Shown in pieces: positions 33,455 to 41,870 of a stretch of DNA of 64,000 nt. The notes below the pieces were generated by a model. The model ran no database searches and was not told the DNA's origin. It worked only from the letters and a program-made list of their open reading frames with translations. This DNA is from Ruminiclostridium cellobioparum DSM 1351 = ATCC 15832. Its GTDB lineage: Bacteria > Bacillota > Clostridia > Acetivibrionales > DSM-1351. The number at the start of each line of letters is the position of its first letter. Positions within the stretch are counted from its first letter, which is position 1. The position numbers were made by a program, and so were the translations under genes. Location of the stretch: assembly GCF_000621505.1 (NCBI RefSeq), contig NZ_KK211296.1, positions 48,300 to 112,299 of the forward strand, read 5' to 3'.

Positions 33455-34103
33455 TTCAACCATTACCATGATTTTGGTGGGTCTTTTGGAAACCCTGTAC
33501 ATGACACTGTTTTCCACTTTGCTTGCTTACGTGCTCGGGCTCCCTCTGGGAGTATTGCTGGTGACCAGTGAGAAAGACGGAATAATGCCGCTGCCGAAAC
33601 TGAATAAGGTCCTGAATTTCATAGTAAATATTTTACGTTCGGTGCCTTTTCTCATTTTACTTATAGCCGTTATACCTTTTACACGGTTCATCATCGGGAC
33701 AACGATCGGTTCAACAGCTACCGTGGTTCCGCTTGTAATAGCGGCAGCACCGTTTATAGCCAGATTGGTTGAGTCCTCCATCAAGGAGGTTGACAAGGGA
33801 GTTATAGAAGCGGCCGTTTCAATGGGCTGCAGTCCTTTTCAGATAATATACAAGGTAATGATACCCGAAGCGGTGCCCTCCCTGATAGTAGGGGCGGCAA
33901 TAGCCACAACCACCATATTGGGTTACAGTGCCATGGCAGGTATAGTCGGGGGAGGCGGTCTGGGTGATATAGCCATCCGGTTCGGCTACTACAGATATCA
34001 GAAGGACATTATGATAGTCACTGTTGCGCTGCTTGTAGTTGTTGTACAGGTGGCACAGGAAGTTGGGATGCTGATCGCCAGGAAGCGCGACAAGCGGAAG
34101 TGA
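33444..34103 (+). CDS. metI: Methionine ABC transporter permease
   Basis: This 219-residue permease has five TM helices and the MetI features ILRSVPFLILLIAVIPFTRFIIGTTIGSTA and the EAA-loop IEAAVSMGCSPFQIIYKVMIPEAVPSL. GYSAMAGIVGGGGLGDIAIRFGYYRYQ near the C-terminus is typical. It overlaps metN by 11 bp and is followed by metQ after 67 bp. Confidence 0.96.
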   Translation: MWDSSTITMILVGLLETLYMTLFSTLLAYVLGLPLGVLLVTSEKDGIMPLPKLNKVLNFIVNILRSVPFLILLIAVIPFTRFIIGTTIGSTATVVPLVIAAAPFIARLVESSIKEVDKGVIEAAVSMGCSPFQIIYKVMIPEAVPSLIVGAAIATTTILGYSAMAGIVGGGGLGDIAIRFGYYRYQKDIMIVTVALLVVVVQVAQEVGMLIARKRDKRK

Positions 34104-34170
34104 TAAACAAAGCAATAAACAAAATTGCATTGGCATAAAAATAAAACATAAAAATTAGGGGGACAACAAA

Positions 34171-34980
34171 ATGAAGAGAAGATTATTGGCTCTGGTTTTA
34201 ACATTAAGTTTTATAGCAGCCGGAGTTTTATCAGGCTGCGGTTCACAAACCAAAAAGCTGGTCGTGGGAGCGTCACCTTCCCCACATGCCGAAATACTTA
34301 AGCAGGTTGTGGATGATTTGAAGGGAAAGGGAATAGAACTCGAAATCAAGGAATTTACCGATTACGTTCAGCCGAATCTGGCTTTACAGGACAAAAATCT
34401 GGATGCAAACTACTTCCAGCACAAGCCGTATCTTGATGATTTCAATGTAAAAAACAAGACCGATCTGGTATCGGCGGGAAATATCCACTATGAGCCGCTT
34501 GGCTTATATCCGGGCAAGGCAAAATCACTTGATGCCATAGCAGACGGAGCAACCATTGCAGTACCAAATGATACCACAAATGAAGCGAGAGCACTTCTGC
34601 TGCTGGAAACCATAGGACTGATAAAAGTTAAGCCTGATGCAGGTTTGAATGCCACAGTAAAGGATATTACAGAAAATCCTAAAAATATTCAGGTAAAGGA
34701 ACTTGAAGCTGCACAGCTTGCAAGATCATTGCCTGATGTGGATCTGGCGGTCATAAACGGAAACTATGCCATAGAAGCGGGCTTTAATGCTGCTACTGAC
34801 GCATTGGCAAAGGAAGAGGCGGATTCTGTTGCAGCCCAGACTTTTGCCAATATAATAGCCGTGCGCAAGGGCGACGAGAACAGGGAAGACATCAAGGCTT
34901 TGATAGAAGCATTGCAGAGCGAAAAGGTAAAGAAATTTATTGAAGAAAAATACAAGGGTTCGGTTGTCGCAATATTTTAA
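34171..34980 (+). CDS. metQ: Methionine-binding lipoprotein
   Basis: This 269-residue lipoprotein has a signal peptide ending in the lipobox LSGC, so it is anchored on the outer face of the membrane. KLVVGASPSPHAEILKQV, YVQPNLALQDKNLDANYFQHKPYL and PNDTTNEARALLLLETIGLI are NlpA/MetQ family motifs. AGGGGG stands before the ATG. It is the last gene of metNIQ and is followed by a terminator. Confidence 0.96.
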   Translation: MKRRLLALVLTLSFIAAGVLSGCGSQTKKLVVGASPSPHAEILKQVVDDLKGKGIELEIKEFTDYVQPNLALQDKNLDANYFQHKPYLDDFNVKNKTDLVSAGNIHYEPLGLYPGKAKSLDAIADGATIAVPNDTTNEARALLLLETIGLIKVKPDAGLNATVKDITENPKNIQVKELEAAQLARSLPDVDLAVINGNYAIEAGFNAATDALAKEEADSVAAQTFANIIAVRKGDENREDIKALIEALQSEKVKKFIEEKYKGSVVAIF

Positions 34981-34998
34981 TTGACCCGATAATATCTG

Positions 34999-35042
34999 AA
35001 AAGAGCTCGCTAATTGTGTTTTAAGTTAGCTTGCTCTTTTTT
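34999..35042 (+). terminator. Terminator of metNIQ
   Basis: AAAAGAGC and GCTCTTTT enclose GCTAA/TTAGC and a 13-base loop, ending in a T-run. From here to 35289 no gene is supported; a 27-codon hydrophobic frame near 35210-35277 has no ribosome site. Confidence 0.85.
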
Positions 35043-35289
35043 GTTTGCCGAAACTTAAAGTCAATTCCGGTATTTATATTGCCAAAGATCATGAAGGTTG
35101 TTAATATAAAACTATTATAGAATTTTATTACATATTATTAACCGAGGAATTTATCATTTGCTATAATAGAAAGGTAGAAAATTGCAGTTGAAAAAGCTCC
35201 AATACTAAAATAACGAATGTGCTGTTTATATTATCCGGGGCATTTCTTTTACCGGCGATACTGGCGTTTTTGCTTTGAAGTGAAATTGT

Positions 35290-35717
35290 TTAGATGAGAA
35301 GCCGTATTGCCTTTTCCATTAGTTTGGCTAACTCATCCGGAGTTTTTTCAGCACCTTCATTTAACCATAAAGTGAGTATTCTTCCAAAGCCTCCAATACT
35401 GAAAGTCAAAGCAATGCGGGCCAATTCAATATCATAGCCAACTGAGGGTCCTCTTAACTCCAGATGGAGCGGAAGGAGAAATGCATCCATTTCTTTTATA
35501 AAAAGCTCCATGATATGATGTTGATTGATTAAAAAAAGAAAGTCCAAGTGTCCCTGCATGGTGGAAAAAAATATATTCGCTATGATTGTGCGGCATCTGT
35601 AATGTTTTGAATGGATATTTCTTCATATGGTTTTGCCCGCATCAATTGAAAAAGAGATTCTTTCATCCATTTTTGCGATTGCTGTGCTTTAGTATTCCCC
35701 TTATTTTTACAAGCCAT
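35290..35717 (-). pseudogene. Broken TetR-family regulator
   Basis: The frame opens at 35717 behind AAAGGAAG with MACKNKGNTKAQQSQKWMKE, then LFQLMRAKPYEEISIQNITDAAQS and a stop. This is the first half of a TetR helix-turn-helix; the expected recognition helix (S-R-x-T-F-Y-x-H-F) is missing or scrambled. The C-terminal ligand domain continues in another frame to 35290 (KEMDAFLLPLHLELRG ... FSIGGFGRILTLWLNEGAEKTPDELAKLMEKAIRLL), as in TetR_C domains. At least one stop, a frame change and an internal deletion separate the parts. It probably once repressed the divergent HXXEE gene. Confidence 0.75.
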
Positions 35718-35732
35718 TTTCAGCTTCCTTTC

Positions 35733-35834
35733 ATCGTCACAATTTTACCGATATGTAGCGATTGAGCCATATATCTTGACGCTGTTATACCATCTTATTA
35801 TACTTAAAAATGAAATAGACGCAAGTGTGACGAT
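35733..35834 (+). promoter_or_regulatory. Promoter flanked by a 9-bp inverted repeat, upstream of the HXXEE gene
   Basis: TTGACG (35776-35781) and TATACT (35799-35804) are 17 bp apart. ATCGTCACA (35733-35741) and TGTGACGAT (35826-35834) flank the promoter as perfect inverted repeats 84 bases apart. They may be half-operators of the former TetR regulator or a looping site. Confidence 0.45.
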
Positions 35835-35852
35835 TTTAAAAGAGGTTGCTTT

Positions 35853-36383
35853 ATGAAAAATTTATCTATGGAAGTTATTTCTTTTGCATTACCTATCATT
35901 TTTATGCTCCATGATTTTGAAGAGATCATAATGGTGGATGTTTGGCAAAGAAAATATAAGAAATTACTGGAGATTTCGGCATCAAAGCCGTTTGCACATT
36001 GGGTATCAACGGATTCAGGAGCTGTCGCCGTTTTAATCGAATTTTTGATTCTGTTGGCAGTATCACTTATTTCTATTTTTTTTCAAAAATATTTGATTTG
36101 GTATGGCGTATTCTTTGTCTTCATTATCCATTTTATTATTCATTATATTTTAAGTTTCCGTTTCCATCACTACACACCGGGCGTTACAACAGCCGCTGTT
36201 TTTATGCCGTTATGTCTGTTCATTCTATATGACTGTACAAGGCAATTGCCGTATGGAATAGGTACACTGGTTATTACTTGCTTTGTGAGCCTGAGCATAT
36301 TTATTTTATTTTTTAAATGGTTGACAAAAATGATTCAGACTTTTGGAAAGTGGCTGTCTTTATATGCAAGCAAAGAGAAATGA
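35853..36383 (+). CDS. HXXEE domain membrane protein
   Basis: This 176-residue polytopic protein carries MLHDFEE, the HxxEE motif, in the first helix and a second conserved-looking FIIHYILSFRFHHYTPG. About five TM helices are present. The family is widespread and uncharacterised; the His/Glu motif suggests a membrane-embedded metal or proton site. AAAGAGG precedes the ATG. It lies next to a broken TetR gene and 45 bp before a hydrolase gene, so both may be constitutively expressed now. Confidence 0.85.
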   Translation: MKNLSMEVISFALPIIFMLHDFEEIIMVDVWQRKYKKLLEISASKPFAHWVSTDSGAVAVLIEFLILLAVSLISIFFQKYLIWYGVFFVFIIHFIIHYILSFRFHHYTPGVTTAAVFMPLCLFILYDCTRQLPYGIGTLVITCFVSLSIFILFFKWLTKMIQTFGKWLSLYASKEK

Positions 36384-36428
36384 GTATTGTTTAAGTATAA
36401 CTTATTATTTTGTGAGTGGGGTGAAGCT

Positions 36429-37556
36429 ATGCCATATATAAAGCTGCATCAAATAAAACAATTGGATTTTCAAATAAACCGCATCTTGATGTATGGAGAT
36501 TGTGCCTGTAATTTTGAGGAAGTTAAAAATGCAGCCTCCAATATTACAGATTTGGATACATGGAATAAGATGTGGTATGCGCTTGGAGAGCAGGCCGAGA
36601 GTGAAAACCGCATATTACATGCCGCATATTACTATCGATTGGCCGAATTTTTTCTGCGTGATAGCGCCGAAAAACAGGAAATGTATCGGAGAAGCATTAA
36701 AAATTTTCATAAGGTTATCGGCACTGATAAAGCGATGGATATTGAATATGTACCATATCAGGGTGCTGCAATGAAAACGTTCATATTCAAATCCCATAGC
36801 GCGAAAGGCAATCTGATTGTATTTGGCGGATATGATTCCTTTATAGAGGAATTTTACCTGGCAGTCAAAGAGTGGGCAAATTGCGGCTATAATGTTTATC
36901 TCTTTGAAGGCCCGGGTCAAGGTGAGACCCTTAAAAAAGGACTTACTTTTGAGCCGGAGTGGGAGAAGCCTGTAGGCGCGGTTATAGATTATTTTAAGCT
37001 GAGGGATATAGGCGTAATTGGCATTTCATGGGGAGGATATCTGGCTTTACGTGCCGCCGCTTTTGATAAGCGGATTACAAGAGTAGTGGCTTACGACATT
37101 CTCTATGATGGCTTCGATTGTATGACAAACCCTATTGCAAAAAGGACAAAATCAATTCTTGATTTTTTGTTCAAAATAAGGGTGAAGCCTGTTATTAACC
37201 TTATAATTCACTCTTTGATGAAAAAGGAATTAATTATTAATTGGGCGGTTTCTCATGGGCAATATATCACCGGAACAGATAATCCCTATGATTTTTATTG
37301 CCACCTGATGCGTCATTCATTAAAAGGAATTATGGAAAACATTCAGTGTGATGTATTACTGCTTGCAGGAGAACGCGACCATTATGTACCGGCCTCTCAT
37401 TATGACATCTTAATGCAGGGACTAACAAAGGCAAAAACTTTGTCCGGCAGGGTTTTCATGGCAGCCGAAGGTGGTGCGGAGCATTGTCAGGTCGGAAATC
37501 ATCGTCTGGCTTCAGACTATATTATGGATTGGTTGAATAGTTTTCAGGTTCAATAA
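36429..37556 (+). CDS. Alpha/beta hydrolase (FrsA/dipeptidyl-peptidase-like)
   Basis: From the ATG at 36429 (GGGGTGA upstream) the product is 375 aa. The first 110 residues are helical and substrate-capping; the hydrolase core then shows YLFEGPGQGE, nucleophile S200 in IGISWGGYLALRAA, an acidic residue in LLLAGERDHYVPAS and a late histidine in GGAEHCQVGNHRLASDYIM. Cytoplasmic, with no signal peptide. It is probably co-transcribed with the HXXEE gene. The substrate is unknown. Confidence 0.88.
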   Translation: MPYIKLHQIKQLDFQINRILMYGDCACNFEEVKNAASNITDLDTWNKMWYALGEQAESENRILHAAYYYRLAEFFLRDSAEKQEMYRRSIKNFHKVIGTDKAMDIEYVPYQGAAMKTFIFKSHSAKGNLIVFGGYDSFIEEFYLAVKEWANCGYNVYLFEGPGQGETLKKGLTFEPEWEKPVGAVIDYFKLRDIGVIGISWGGYLALRAAAFDKRITRVVAYDILYDGFDCMTNPIAKRTKSILDFLFKIRVKPVINLIIHSLMKKELIINWAVSHGQYITGTDNPYDFYCHLMRHSLKGIMENIQCDVLLLAGERDHYVPASHYDILMQGLTKAKTLSGRVFMAAEGGAEHCQVGNHRLASDYIMDWLNSFQVQ

Positions 37557-37567
37557 TGACATGAAAA

Positions 37568-37610
37568 ATCCTCCCAGGCAGCAATTATTCCAGTTACTGC
37601 CTGGGAGGAT
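37568..37610 (-). terminator. Terminator between the hydrolase and the ABC operon
   Basis: A perfect 14-bp stem, ATCCTCCCAGGCAG/CTGCCTGGGAGGAT, encloses 15 bases. On the minus strand it is followed by TTTTTC, so it ends the minus-strand transporter operon; it may also stop plus-strand transcripts. Confidence 0.85.
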
Positions 37611-37615
37611 CGGTA

Positions 37616-38616
37616 TTACTTTTGGCTGTCCTTCATTGCCTTTTCCGCATAGGTATTATTAACAACTTTATCATAAGGTGCTTTTTGCTTCAATTGTCCT
37701 GCCTCATCCATAACGGTCTGCAGCAGTTCAAAGGAGGATTCCTTCATAACCGGGTCTTTGGACCAGGCGTCTATATCCTTATATCTCTTTGCCACTGTCT
37801 CCAATATTGCGGTATCGGTATCGGGGAACGAGGGCTTTATTGTTTCGGCTATCTCTTTCGGTGAATGGGAATCAACCCACTGCTGCCCCCTGTATATGGC
37901 TTCGGTGAATTTTTGAACCGTATCCCTGTTTTTTTCTATGTAGTCTTTTTGGCAAAGTATGCAGTATAGGGGATTTCACCGCTTTCCTGGCCCACTGAAG
38001 CCAGAATATAGCCCCTTCCTTCTTTTTCAAGCATGGAGGCTGTGGGCTCAAAAAGTGTTACATAATCGCCCTTGCCGCCTGTGAAGGCTCCTGCCATCAA
38101 TGCAAACTGTATGCTGGTATCGACCTCCACATCTTTTCCCGGGACAAGCCCGTTTTTGTTGAGAACATATTCCACCGTCATTTCGGGTACGCCGCCCTTA
38201 CGGCCGCCGATTACATTCCTACCCTTCAGGTTGCTCCATTTAAAGCCGGCATCGGGATTTCTTCCTACAAGGAAGGAACCGTCCCTTTTTGTTAATTGTG
38301 CAAAGACCACAGCGTAATCTTCCTTGCCTTCGTTATAGACGTATATGCTTGCTTCGGGGCCTGCCAGGCCGATTTGGCACTGACCCGACAAAATTGCGGT
38401 CATGACCTTGTCGGCTCCCTGACCGTTCTGTAATTCCACATCGAGACCAACGTCATTGAAAAAGCCTTTGTTGATTGCGATGTATTGAGGTGCGTAAAAT
38501 ACCGAATGAGTCACTTCACTTAATACTATTTTTGTCTTCTGTTTGTCTGCTCCGCATGAGCACAGTACAAGTGCCGCGCATAGAAGCACTGCCGTAATGA
38601 GACAAAACCTTTTCAA
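37616..38616 (-). pseudogene. ABC transporter substrate-binding protein (NMT1/SsuA-like) with a frameshift
   Basis: From a TTG at 38616 (GGAGG upstream) the protein has a lipoprotein signal (LVLCSCGADK) and a periplasmic-binding fold (EVTHSVFYAPQYIAINKGFFNDVGLDVEL). The frame breaks at about 37945 in the run AAAAAG: YFAKK is followed by TT and a stop. One extra A would give YFAKKDYIEKNRDT and continue to the stop at 37616, restoring about 337 residues, the normal family length. The C-terminal part (ETVAKRYKDIDAWSKDPVMKESSFELLQ) is intact, so the lesion is recent or an assembly error. The substrate could be a sulfonate, nitrate analogue or thiamine precursor. Confidence 0.75.
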
Positions 38617-38670
38617 ACTGACCTCCAATCTGCATGCCTTTGCGGCATGCTTCCACCGGGTGATATTACT

Positions 38671-39486
38671 TTATATATGGCTCTTTATAAAAAGCTGCTG
38701 AAGGAGAACTACGGCTTTATACATTATTCCTGCCGCAATACAGAGTATTATTACACTGGCCATGACCAGATCCAGCTGGAAAACCTGCCCGCCATAAACG
38801 ATAAGGTAGCCCAGGCCCGATTTCGACACCAGAAATTCCCCCACAATAACGCCAACCCACGAGAGGCCCACGTTAATCTTCAGGGAGCTGATTATGACGG
38901 GCAGATTTGCCGGTAAAACAACTTTTGTAAAAATTTGAAGCCTTCCGGCACCAAAAGTTTTAACAAGCTTTATCTGCTCTTCATCGGTTGCCAGGAAGCC
39001 GTTAAGCACCTCAAGGATGGATACTATTAAAGATATTGCCAGGGCTATTACAATGATTGAGGTGGTTCCTGCACCAAACCACACAATAAATATGGGACCC
39101 AGCGCTATTTTAGGCAAACTGTTCAAAATGACCAGATAGGGTTCCAGAACCTTTGACAGAAACTCCGACCACCACAGGATAATGGCTATGGCGGTTCCCA
39201 GCAGAGTGCCTGAAATAAAGCCTACGATTGTTTCAAAACAGGTAACGCCTATATGCTGGAAAAGTTGTCCTTCATTGTACAATCTTATGATTGTATTAAC
39301 AATCCTGGATGGCTGGCTTGTTATAAAGGGGTCGATTAATTTCAGACGGGCGCAGATTTCCCACTGGGCTATAAATACAATCAGGAGCATTATTTGTGTA
39401 AGGCTGATTAGAAATTTTTTTCTTTTGCGTGCTTTTAAGTATTGGATTCTTTCCTTTGAAGGATTAATTTCAATATGTTTAGACAT
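38671..39486 (-). CDS. ABC transporter permease (SsuC/TauC/NrtB-like)
   Basis: This permease of about 271 residues has six TM helices, IDPFITSQPSRIVNTIIRLYNEG near the N-terminus and the EAA-loop VKTFGAGRLQIFTKVVLPANLPVIISSLKINVGLSWVGVIVGEFLVSKSGLGYLI. ATG codons at 39492 and 39486 both follow AAGGAG; 39486 has the more usual spacing. It overlaps the ATPase coding end. With the ATPase and binding protein it forms a nitrate/sulfonate/taurine-type importer. Confidence 0.92.
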   Translation of the reverse strand: MSKHIEINPSKERIQYLKARKRKKFLISLTQIMLLIVFIAQWEICARLKLIDPFITSQPSRIVNTIIRLYNEGQLFQHIGVTCFETIVGFISGTLLGTAIAIILWWSEFLSKVLEPYLVILNSLPKIALGPIFIVWFGAGTTSIIVIALAISLIVSILEVLNGFLATDEEQIKLVKTFGAGRLQIFTKVVLPANLPVIISSLKINVGLSWVGVIVGEFLVSKSGLGYLIVYGGQVFQLDLVMASVIILCIAAGIMYKAVVLLQQLFIKSHI

Positions 39487-40246
39487 GTACATCCAGCTCC
39501 TTCCATATGGTATTGAAATAATGCCTGAATTCAGGAGCTTCCCTGCTGCAAAAAGGAGTCCTTTTTTCACAGGTCAGTTTTATATTGTGTATGCTCTTGA
39601 TAGTTGCCGGTCTGCTGGACAGAACAATTACCCGGTCGGCCATGCTGATGCTTTCGGCAATGTCGTGGGTAACAAGAATGGCGGTTTTGTTTTCCTTTTT
39701 GATGATTGAATAAATATCGTCTGCAACTGCAAGTCTTGTCTGATAATCCAGAGCCGAAAAAGCCTCGTCCAGGAGAAGAATTTCAGGTTTGAGAGCCAGG
39801 GTTCTTATGAGGGCCGCCCTCTGCCTCATACCTCCCGAGAGCTGTGAAGGATACTTGTTTCTGAATTCATACAGACCATAGGTTTTCAACAGGTTGTTAA
39901 CGTACTCAATATTGTCATTTGTTTTTATTTTTCGTATTTCAAGGCCCAGCATAACATTCTGAAGAATTGTCCTCCATTCAAAGAGATAATCCTTCTGCAG
40001 CATATAGCCGACTTTCTCGCAGGTACCTGATATTTCTTTTCCATTTATGGCGATACTGCCGGAGGATGGCTTCAAAAGCCCTGCAATGATGGACAACAAG
40101 GTGGATTTTCCGCAGCCGCTTGGTCCCACAATACAAATGAACTCACCCTTTACTATCTTAAGATTGACATTGGTGATGGCAGGTATTTCGCCATTGGGTG
40201 ACTGGTAGTTCATAGCGATATTATTAATTTCAACTATGTAAGACAA
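39479..40246 (-). CDS. ABC transporter ATP-binding protein (SsuB/TauB-like)
   Basis: This 255-residue ATPase has Walker A GPSGCGKST, signature LSGGMRQR, Walker B ILLLDEAFSALDYQTR and H-loop VTHDI. The Q-loop context MLQKDYLFEWRTILQNVMLGLE is typical of SsuB/TauB. It is first in a three-gene minus-strand operon. No TPP or other known riboswitch is visible upstream, so the thiamine-precursor option is not supported directly. Confidence 0.93.
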   Translation of the reverse strand: MSYIVEINNIAMNYQSPNGEIPAITNVNLKIVKGEFICIVGPSGCGKSTLLSIIAGLLKPSSGSIAINGKEISGTCEKVGYMLQKDYLFEWRTILQNVMLGLEIRKIKTNDNIEYVNNLLKTYGLYEFRNKYPSQLSGGMRQRAALIRTLALKPEILLLDEAFSALDYQTRLAVADDIYSIIKKENKTAILVTHDIAESISMADRVIVLSSRPATIKSIHNIKLTCEKRTPFCSREAPEFRHYFNTIWKELDVHV

Positions 40247-40410
40247 CGTATAACATCTCCTGCCACGAATTGAACGCTAAATTATTTCTAATATATTATA
40301 TAAATTGAGGGCGGATTTGGTTAAAGCTTTTGGATTTGTTTTTTGAGGATATGAGGTTATAAAGAGAGGACTTGATTTTGCTTTACTTTTGTAATTTTTT
40401 TATATCAAAT

Positions 40411-40515
40411 GGTAACTTCCGTACTAACTTCATGAAATAAGGCTGCACCCAAAACAATTGCGGTAAATTGTTTTTAACCGTGCATCTTATTTCATGAAGT
40501 TGTCCTCGCGTTACC
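40411..40515. repeat. Structured palindromic element, family B, short copy
   Basis: The closing stem is GGTAAC/GTTACC, interrupted by TTCC on the left and TCGC on the right, followed by GTACTAACTTCATGAAATAA pairing with TTATTTCATGAAGTTGTCC. A perfect AAAACAATT/AATTGTTTT hairpin forms the core. ACTTCCGTACTAACTT and GAAGTTGT-CTCGCG are also found at the ends of the element at 45033-45265, but the interior is different and much shorter. The rest of the 40247-40555 gap is A+T-rich with no gene. Confidence 0.75.
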
Positions 40516-40555
40516 AGTTGATTCTGATTAAATTTATCTGTAAAGCAAAACAATA

Positions 40556-40828
40556 TCAATATGTTTCCGCTTTTTTCTCCAGGGCTCTGTTGCGGTAGTA
40601 TAAAACTATATCGGCCGAAACCATCAGGAGATTGATAATATACAATACCATTACTATATCTCTGCTGTACAATATTTTATGGACTATACCCGAAAGATAA
40701 CCAAAAATAACTATGTAAAGGAACAGTACGCTCTTACCCTTTGTACTTTTGGAGGTATAGGATTTAAAAATTTGTGTGGGCCATGCGGCACCGAAACTCA
40801 GCAGCATAAGTGCTTCAAATATACTCAT
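40556..40828 (-). CDS. Small PQ-loop-like membrane protein
   Basis: From the ATG at 40828 (GGGAGG upstream) the protein is 90 aa with three TM segments. FGAAWPTQIFKSYTSKSTKGKS contains the P-x-x-x-K-S pattern of PQ-loop/SemiSWEET proteins. Homologous three-helix proteins pair into sugar or amino-acid carriers; here the substrate is unknown. The leader contains CGGCAT/ATGCCG pairing immediately before the ribosome site. Confidence 0.75.
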   Translation of the reverse strand: MSIFEALMLLSFGAAWPTQIFKSYTSKSTKGKSVLFLYIVIFGYLSGIVHKILYSRDIVMVLYIINLLMVSADIVLYYRNRALEKKAETY

Positions 40829-40947
40829 GTCATTTCCTCCCGGCATAAAATCATCTGCAAAATGCCGTAACTGTCATACATCATAATATGAAAAGCACAG
40901 CTTGCAGCCTTAATAATTATACACCTTCAGGAGACAAATACACCAAT

Positions 40948-41844
40948 TTACGGACAAAATCTTTTAAAAAATTTTTCGGAGGTCATGCCATGGGGGCGGT
41001 TTTTGCGCTTGAGGCCGAATAAGACATCTTCCTTGTCCTTATTAATGAGGTTGACACCCTCCAGGCAGGACAGGGAGGCTTTAAAGCCCAATTCCTTGAT
41101 TATTTCCTTGGATTCGCTGCTTATTGCTCCATAGGGGTATGTAAAAGTATTTGGTGTAATGCCGCAAGCGTCCTTCAATTTGTTCTGCAGCTTCATAATA
41201 TCGTCAGTGAGCATATTCCTGTAACTTTCCAGGGATTCGCCCTTTTTTCTTTTGGCTCCGTTTCTTTTGTTGATGGAGTGGAGGCTGTAGGAATGATTTT
41301 GGATCTCAAAAAAACCGGAATCATGCATGGCTTTTATCTGATCCCAGGATACATGGGCATAGGCAGGGTCGTTTGTGGGATAAGGCGCCTTTGAAAAGGC
41401 TTCGGTGTAGGAACCTATAACCGATATCACTGCCTTCATATTATACTTTTGCAGCACGGGCTGACCATATAAATAATTATTCAGATTTCCGTCGTCAAAG
41501 GTGATTATAACCGGTTTAAGAGGAATATCACCATTGTTGTATACGTAATTGATAAGGTCTGTCATGGTAATGGAATTATAGTTGTGTTCACTCAGATATC
41601 TGATGTCGTCTTCAAATTCGGTCGGTGTGATTACATACTTGCCCAGGTGGGAACTCTTTAATATGCTGTGGTACATTACAATTGGTACGGCAATACCATC
41701 TTCTGTTATTTGGCCGCCTTCAACGTCGGTAAAGGCATCGGTTACCGAAGACAAAACAAGGATGGAACAAAGGGCCAGAGTGAAAGAGACAGCAATAATA
41801 AGTGAAATATATCCGGCCAGCCTGTTATTCGAAAAAAGCTTCAT
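40948..41844 (-). CDS. Polysaccharide deacetylase-family protein
   Basis: From the ATG at 41844 (GAGGTG upstream) the product is 298 aa with an N-terminal signal anchor (about 12-35). The NodB domain shows IVMYHSI, VIITFDDGNLNNYLYG (the catalytic and metal DD pair), and the histidine pair NHSYSLHS. TYPYGAISSESKEIIKELGF is the late motif. It should act outside the membrane on peptidoglycan or another N-acetylated glycan. It follows the M23 peptidase gene on the same strand by 26 bases, so the two form a cell-wall operon. Confidence 0.92.
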   Translation of the reverse strand: MKLFSNNRLAGYISLIIAVSFTLALCSILVLSSVTDAFTDVEGGQITEDGIAVPIVMYHSILKSSHLGKYVITPTEFEDDIRYLSEHNYNSITMTDLINYVYNNGDIPLKPVIITFDDGNLNNYLYGQPVLQKYNMKAVISVIGSYTEAFSKAPYPTNDPAYAHVSWDQIKAMHDSGFFEIQNHSYSLHSINKRNGAKRKKGESLESYRNMLTDDIMKLQNKLKDACGITPNTFTYPYGAISSESKEIIKELGFKASLSCLEGVNLINKDKEDVLFGLKRKNRPHGMTSEKFFKRFCP

Positions 41845-41870
41845 CAATAACACCTCATAGTATCATATTA

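Noticed and set aside
35210-35277. A short hydrophobic frame (VLFILSGAFLLPAILAFLL) before the TetR remnant
   Set aside because: Only 27 codons, no start signal; it may be a membrane-gene scrap but I cannot support it.
40247-40410. TPP riboswitch upstream of the nitrate/taurine-type transporter
   Set aside because: No CTGAGA or ACCTGATC-like core words are present on either strand.
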